Assembly: GCA_036389155.1 (NCBI GenBank)
Contig: DASVQN010000029.1
Location: 1 to 64,000, forward strand
From: CADCVT01 sp036389155
GTDB taxonomy: Bacteria > Actinomycetota > Thermoleophilia > Solirubrobacterales > Solirubrobacteraceae
Length of the DNA: 64,000 bases
Direction of reading: 5' to 3'
Part shown: positions 62,093 through 64,000 of the stretch, piece after piece
Numbering within the stretch: the first letter of the stretch is position 1
Layout: each line of letters opens with the position of its first letter
The notes under the pieces: generated by a model
The model's database searches: none
Told to the model about the DNA's origin: nothing
What the model saw: the letters and a program-made list of their open reading frames with translations, nothing else
Program-made: the position numbers and the translations under genes

Positions 62093-62461
62093 GTGACGGA
62101 GGTCGAAAACAGGGCAGTTTCCGAGTTCCTCGCCGGGCTGGATGCGCCCTCGCGCGAGGTCGCTCCGGGCGAGTGGGGGCTGACGGTGGAGGCCGCGGGA
62201 TGGCCGCTCCACGTCGGCCTGGTGTTCCGCGACGGGCTGCTGCGCGCGCAGTGCGAGGCGGTCGGCCCGGACCAGGTGAGCGAGCACGAGCTCTTGTTCC
62301 GCAACCGCGGGCTCGTGTTGGTGCGGTACGCGCAGTCCGGCGCCGGCGCCGTGTGGGTGCACGGCGAGCTGCCGCCCGAGCTCGTCGGCGCGCAGTGGCT
62401 CGACCGGCTGCTCGGGCTGCTCGTCGAGGCCGCGATCGTCGTCCGCCACCGCGCGGCGTGA
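62093..62461 (+). CDS. YbjN/CesT-like small protein
   Basis: 122 residues: NRAVSEFLAGLDAPSREVAPGEWGLTVEAAGWPLHVGLVFRDGLLRAQCEAV, then LPPELVGAQWLDRLLGLLVEAA. The alternating strands and closing helices resemble the YbjN/type III secretion chaperone fold used by many actinobacterial proteins. The start is GTG at 62093, with GATAGC close in front, so the gene may be leaderless. It is divergent from rimP. The function is unknown. Confidence 0.65.
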   Translation: MTEVENRAVSEFLAGLDAPSREVAPGEWGLTVEAAGWPLHVGLVFRDGLLRAQCEAVGPDQVSEHELLFRNRGLVLVRYAQSGAGAVWVHGELPPELVGAQWLDRLLGLLVEAAIVVRHRAA

Positions 62462-62518
62462 CCCGCTCCCCGCGCCACTCCCCACGCGCCGTGCTACTCA
62501 TAGACTGTAGACCGATAA

Positions 62519-62797
62519 GTGGCGGCCGAACAGCGTTCAGCGACGATGGGGTCCCGCTCTCAATCGCACGCGGCGCTCGGTCGTGCCGTGCGCGACTTCC
62601 GCAACGGGCAGGGCATCTCGCAGGAGGACCTCGCCCATCGCAGCGGCATGCACCGCACCTATCTGGGCGGGATCGAGCGCGGTGAGCGCAACGTCAGCTA
62701 CGCGAACCTGAAGCGGCTTGCTCGGGCCCTTGACGTCCCGGCCTCTCAGCTCCTGGCGCGGGCCGAGGAGCACGAGGACGGCCGGGGCGCGAGCTGA
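62519..62797 (+). CDS. XRE-family helix-turn-helix regulator
   Basis: 92 residues from GTG at 62519, or shorter from ATG at 62546. ALGRAVRDFRNGQGISQEDLAHRSGMHRTYLGGIERGERNVSYANLKRLARALDV is a complete Cro/C1-type domain (positions about 19-75). The tail is short. The upstream gap has TAGACTGTAGACC, a short direct repeat that may be its operator, and GATAAG near the start. It overlaps the convergent S1-like gene by 104 bp. No toxin or restriction gene is adjacent. Confidence 0.85.
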   Translation: MAAEQRSATMGSRSQSHAALGRAVRDFRNGQGISQEDLAHRSGMHRTYLGGIERGERNVSYANLKRLARALDVPASQLLARAEEHEDGRGAS

Positions 62798-63587
62798 AAC
62801 CGGCGAGGACGAGCTCCCCGGCCAGCGCGTTGACGCGGACGACGGCGGCGCCCAGCGTGGAGCCGGGGGCGGCGTCGCCCGGCAGCGCCTCGACGCCGAC
62901 GATCGTGCGGGCGCGGGGCGCGCGCTCGGTGCGCAGCAGCGCCTGGTCGCCCTGGATCCGCTCGACGACGGCCTCGACCTCCGTCCCCGGCGGGTGCGCC
63001 AGGGCGATCGCCGGCCACGGCGAGGGGACGACCGAGCGCGGCGACAGCACCGGACCCTCGAGCGTGAGCCCGACGACGCGTCCCGCAACCTCCATCCCCC
63101 GCTCCAGCGCCGGCGGCTCGAGCGACGGCTGCCACGACAGCTCCTCCCACGGGACCACGGCGGTGGCCCCGTCGTCGGCAAGCCGGGCGAGCGCGCCGGA
63201 GCGGCCGACCGACACGACCTGCGCGCGGCGGACCGTCTCCTCGTCGGGCCGGCCGGCCGGCCGCCGCGCGCACAGGTGCACGACGTCGCCGGCGACGGCG
63301 GAGACCCAGCCCTCCCAGCGGTCGGCGGCGCCGGGCCAGAGCGACCGGCGGGCCCCGCCCGCCGCCCGATCGGAGGCGGGCACGTGCCCGACGGCCCCGC
63401 GCAGCTCGACCAGGACGCCGAGGTCCCCGGAGGCGGCCACCCGGCCGCGGACGCGCCGCCCCTTCTCGAGCGCCCGGCGGCAGCGCGCCAGCCCGCGCCG
63501 CTCCTTGTCCGGCAGCTCCACAGGCTCCAGCGCGCCACCGCGGTCCCCCGTTGAAGGCGACTCCACCATTGGGCGCAGGATACTCAT
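62694..63587 (-). CDS. S1-like RNA-binding domain protein
   Basis: 297 residues from ATG at 63587; ATG at 63569 is an alternative. At least two S1-like barrels are recognisable: GRRVRGRVAASGDLGVLVELRGAVGHVP and GMEVAGRVVGLTLEGPVLSPR, perhaps a third (GTEVEAVVERIQGDQALLRT). Arg and acidic residues are abundant. It may bind RNA or act in ribosome function, and could be a divergent bS1 relative. The C-terminal part overlaps the XRE gene and is of low complexity. Confidence 0.7.
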   Translation of the reverse strand: MSILRPMVESPSTGDRGGALEPVELPDKERRGLARCRRALEKGRRVRGRVAASGDLGVLVELRGAVGHVPASDRAAGGARRSLWPGAADRWEGWVSAVAGDVVHLCARRPAGRPDEETVRRAQVVSVGRSGALARLADDGATAVVPWEELSWQPSLEPPALERGMEVAGRVVGLTLEGPVLSPRSVVPSPWPAIALAHPPGTEVEAVVERIQGDQALLRTERAPRARTIVGVEALPGDAAPGSTLGAAVVRVNALAGELVLAGFSSRPGRPRAPRPAPGAERPGRQGPEQAASGSRS

Positions 63588-63634
63588 AGGCTCCTCGATT
63601 GGGAAAGGGTGATCCCGTGGGCCGCCGGCCCTCC

Positions 63635-64000
63635 TCACCCCGCCGCCCTCCTCACCACCGGCACCGGCGGCGCGAGCGGGCCGAGCGTCTCGCGCTGGCG
63701 GACCTTCCACGCGTCGACCGAGTCGCTGAGCCCGCCCTCGATCTCCGCCCGCGGGACCTCGCGAACCCCTCCCGCCGTCACGACGATCATCTGGATCGGC
63801 CTGCCCAGGTAGACCGCGGCGACGTCGATCGCGTCGGCGATCGCCTTCAGCGCGACCATCTTCGCCTGCTCGAGGGAGAGCTCGGGCGTCCCGAGGTGCG
63901 CGACCGAGACCATCGCGAAGTCCGCGAAGATGTCGCCGGTCCCGACCGCCGCGTGGCCCTCGTGCAGCTGGTGGTCGCTGCCCGTGCGCGGCACCGAGAA
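63635..64000 (-). CDS. C-terminal part of a possible proteasome-type Ntn-hydrolase-like protein
   Basis: This gene runs off the window. The visible 121 residues begin FSVPRTGSDHQLHEGHAAVGTGDIFADFAM. Then come LSLEQAKMVALKAIADAIDVAA and YLGRPIQMIVVTAGG. The 'glycine-rich turn, helix pair, strand' pattern resembles the C-terminal half of proteasome-like or HslV-like proteins, but the catalytic N-terminus is outside the window. The assignment is tentative. Confidence 0.45.
   Translation of the reverse strand, partial: FSVPRTGSDHQLHEGHAAVGTGDIFADFAMVSVAHLGTPELSLEQAKMVALKAIADAIDVAAVYLGRPIQMIVVTAGGVREVPRAEIEGGLSDSVDAWKVRQRETLGPLAPPVPVVRRAAG

Overview
The window is very GC-rich, densely packed actinobacterial chromosome. 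Short intergenic gaps, many 4-bp stop/start overlaps, frequent GTG/TTG starts and several apparently leaderless genes all fit this. I place it in class Thermoleophilia, near Solirubrobacter/Conexibacter. That rests on gene content and protein style: an actinobacterial Rv2578c-type radical SAM protein, a short 'secreted helix + GPRG linker' protein typical of that group, RNase Y together with RNase J, and RodZ next to FtsK. The placement is inference, not a database match. There are no rRNA or tRNA genes, CRISPR arrays, insertion sequences or phage genes that I can see.

The backbone is one long conserved housekeeping run on the minus strand. Read from the right end it goes: rimP-nusA-ylxR-infB-DUF503-rbfA-nrnA-truB-ribF-rpsO (translation and RNA maturation), a peroxiredoxin, pnp-M16 protease-dapB, dapA-rnj, ftsK-rodZ-cinA-thpR, recA-recX, rny, miaB, miaA-dapF and hflX. 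Plus-strand cassettes interrupt it: an SRPBCC protein with a secreted linker protein, an ArsR/MFS pair, an OmpR-type two-component system, a GGDEF-EAL protein, a GNAT enzyme, a FIST/SDR pair, and a dapE-dapC pair facing dapD. Six diaminopimelate genes (dapA, B, C, D, E, F) lie here at four loci and form a succinylase branch. Left of hflX the content is accessory: a large secreted seven-repeat protein, a GH10 xylanase-like enzyme, a TetR-controlled Baeyer-Villiger monooxygenase/SDR/arginine deiminase cluster, an ECF sigma factor with a putative anti-sigma partner, and a VOC-fold enzyme.

The most unusual points are these. (1) A 344-residue LAGLIDADG intein sits inside the [4Fe-4S] cysteine motif of the radical SAM protein, and a LexA/SOS box abuts that gene's start codon. 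(2) A structured element of about 88 nt occurs twice, directly after the stop codons of recA and recX. (3) The only diaminopimelate epimerase homologue lacks both catalytic cysteines. (4) NusA carries a C-terminal Cys/His knuckle and an acidic tail. (5) Two divergent genes start from the two arms of one imperfect palindrome. (6) A small cytosolic domain is fused in frame to a lipoprotein-like sequence. (7) Two genes appear to need CTG starts. (8) A 12/24-bp palindromic tandem array precedes an ArsR gene that has two overlapping perfect operators.
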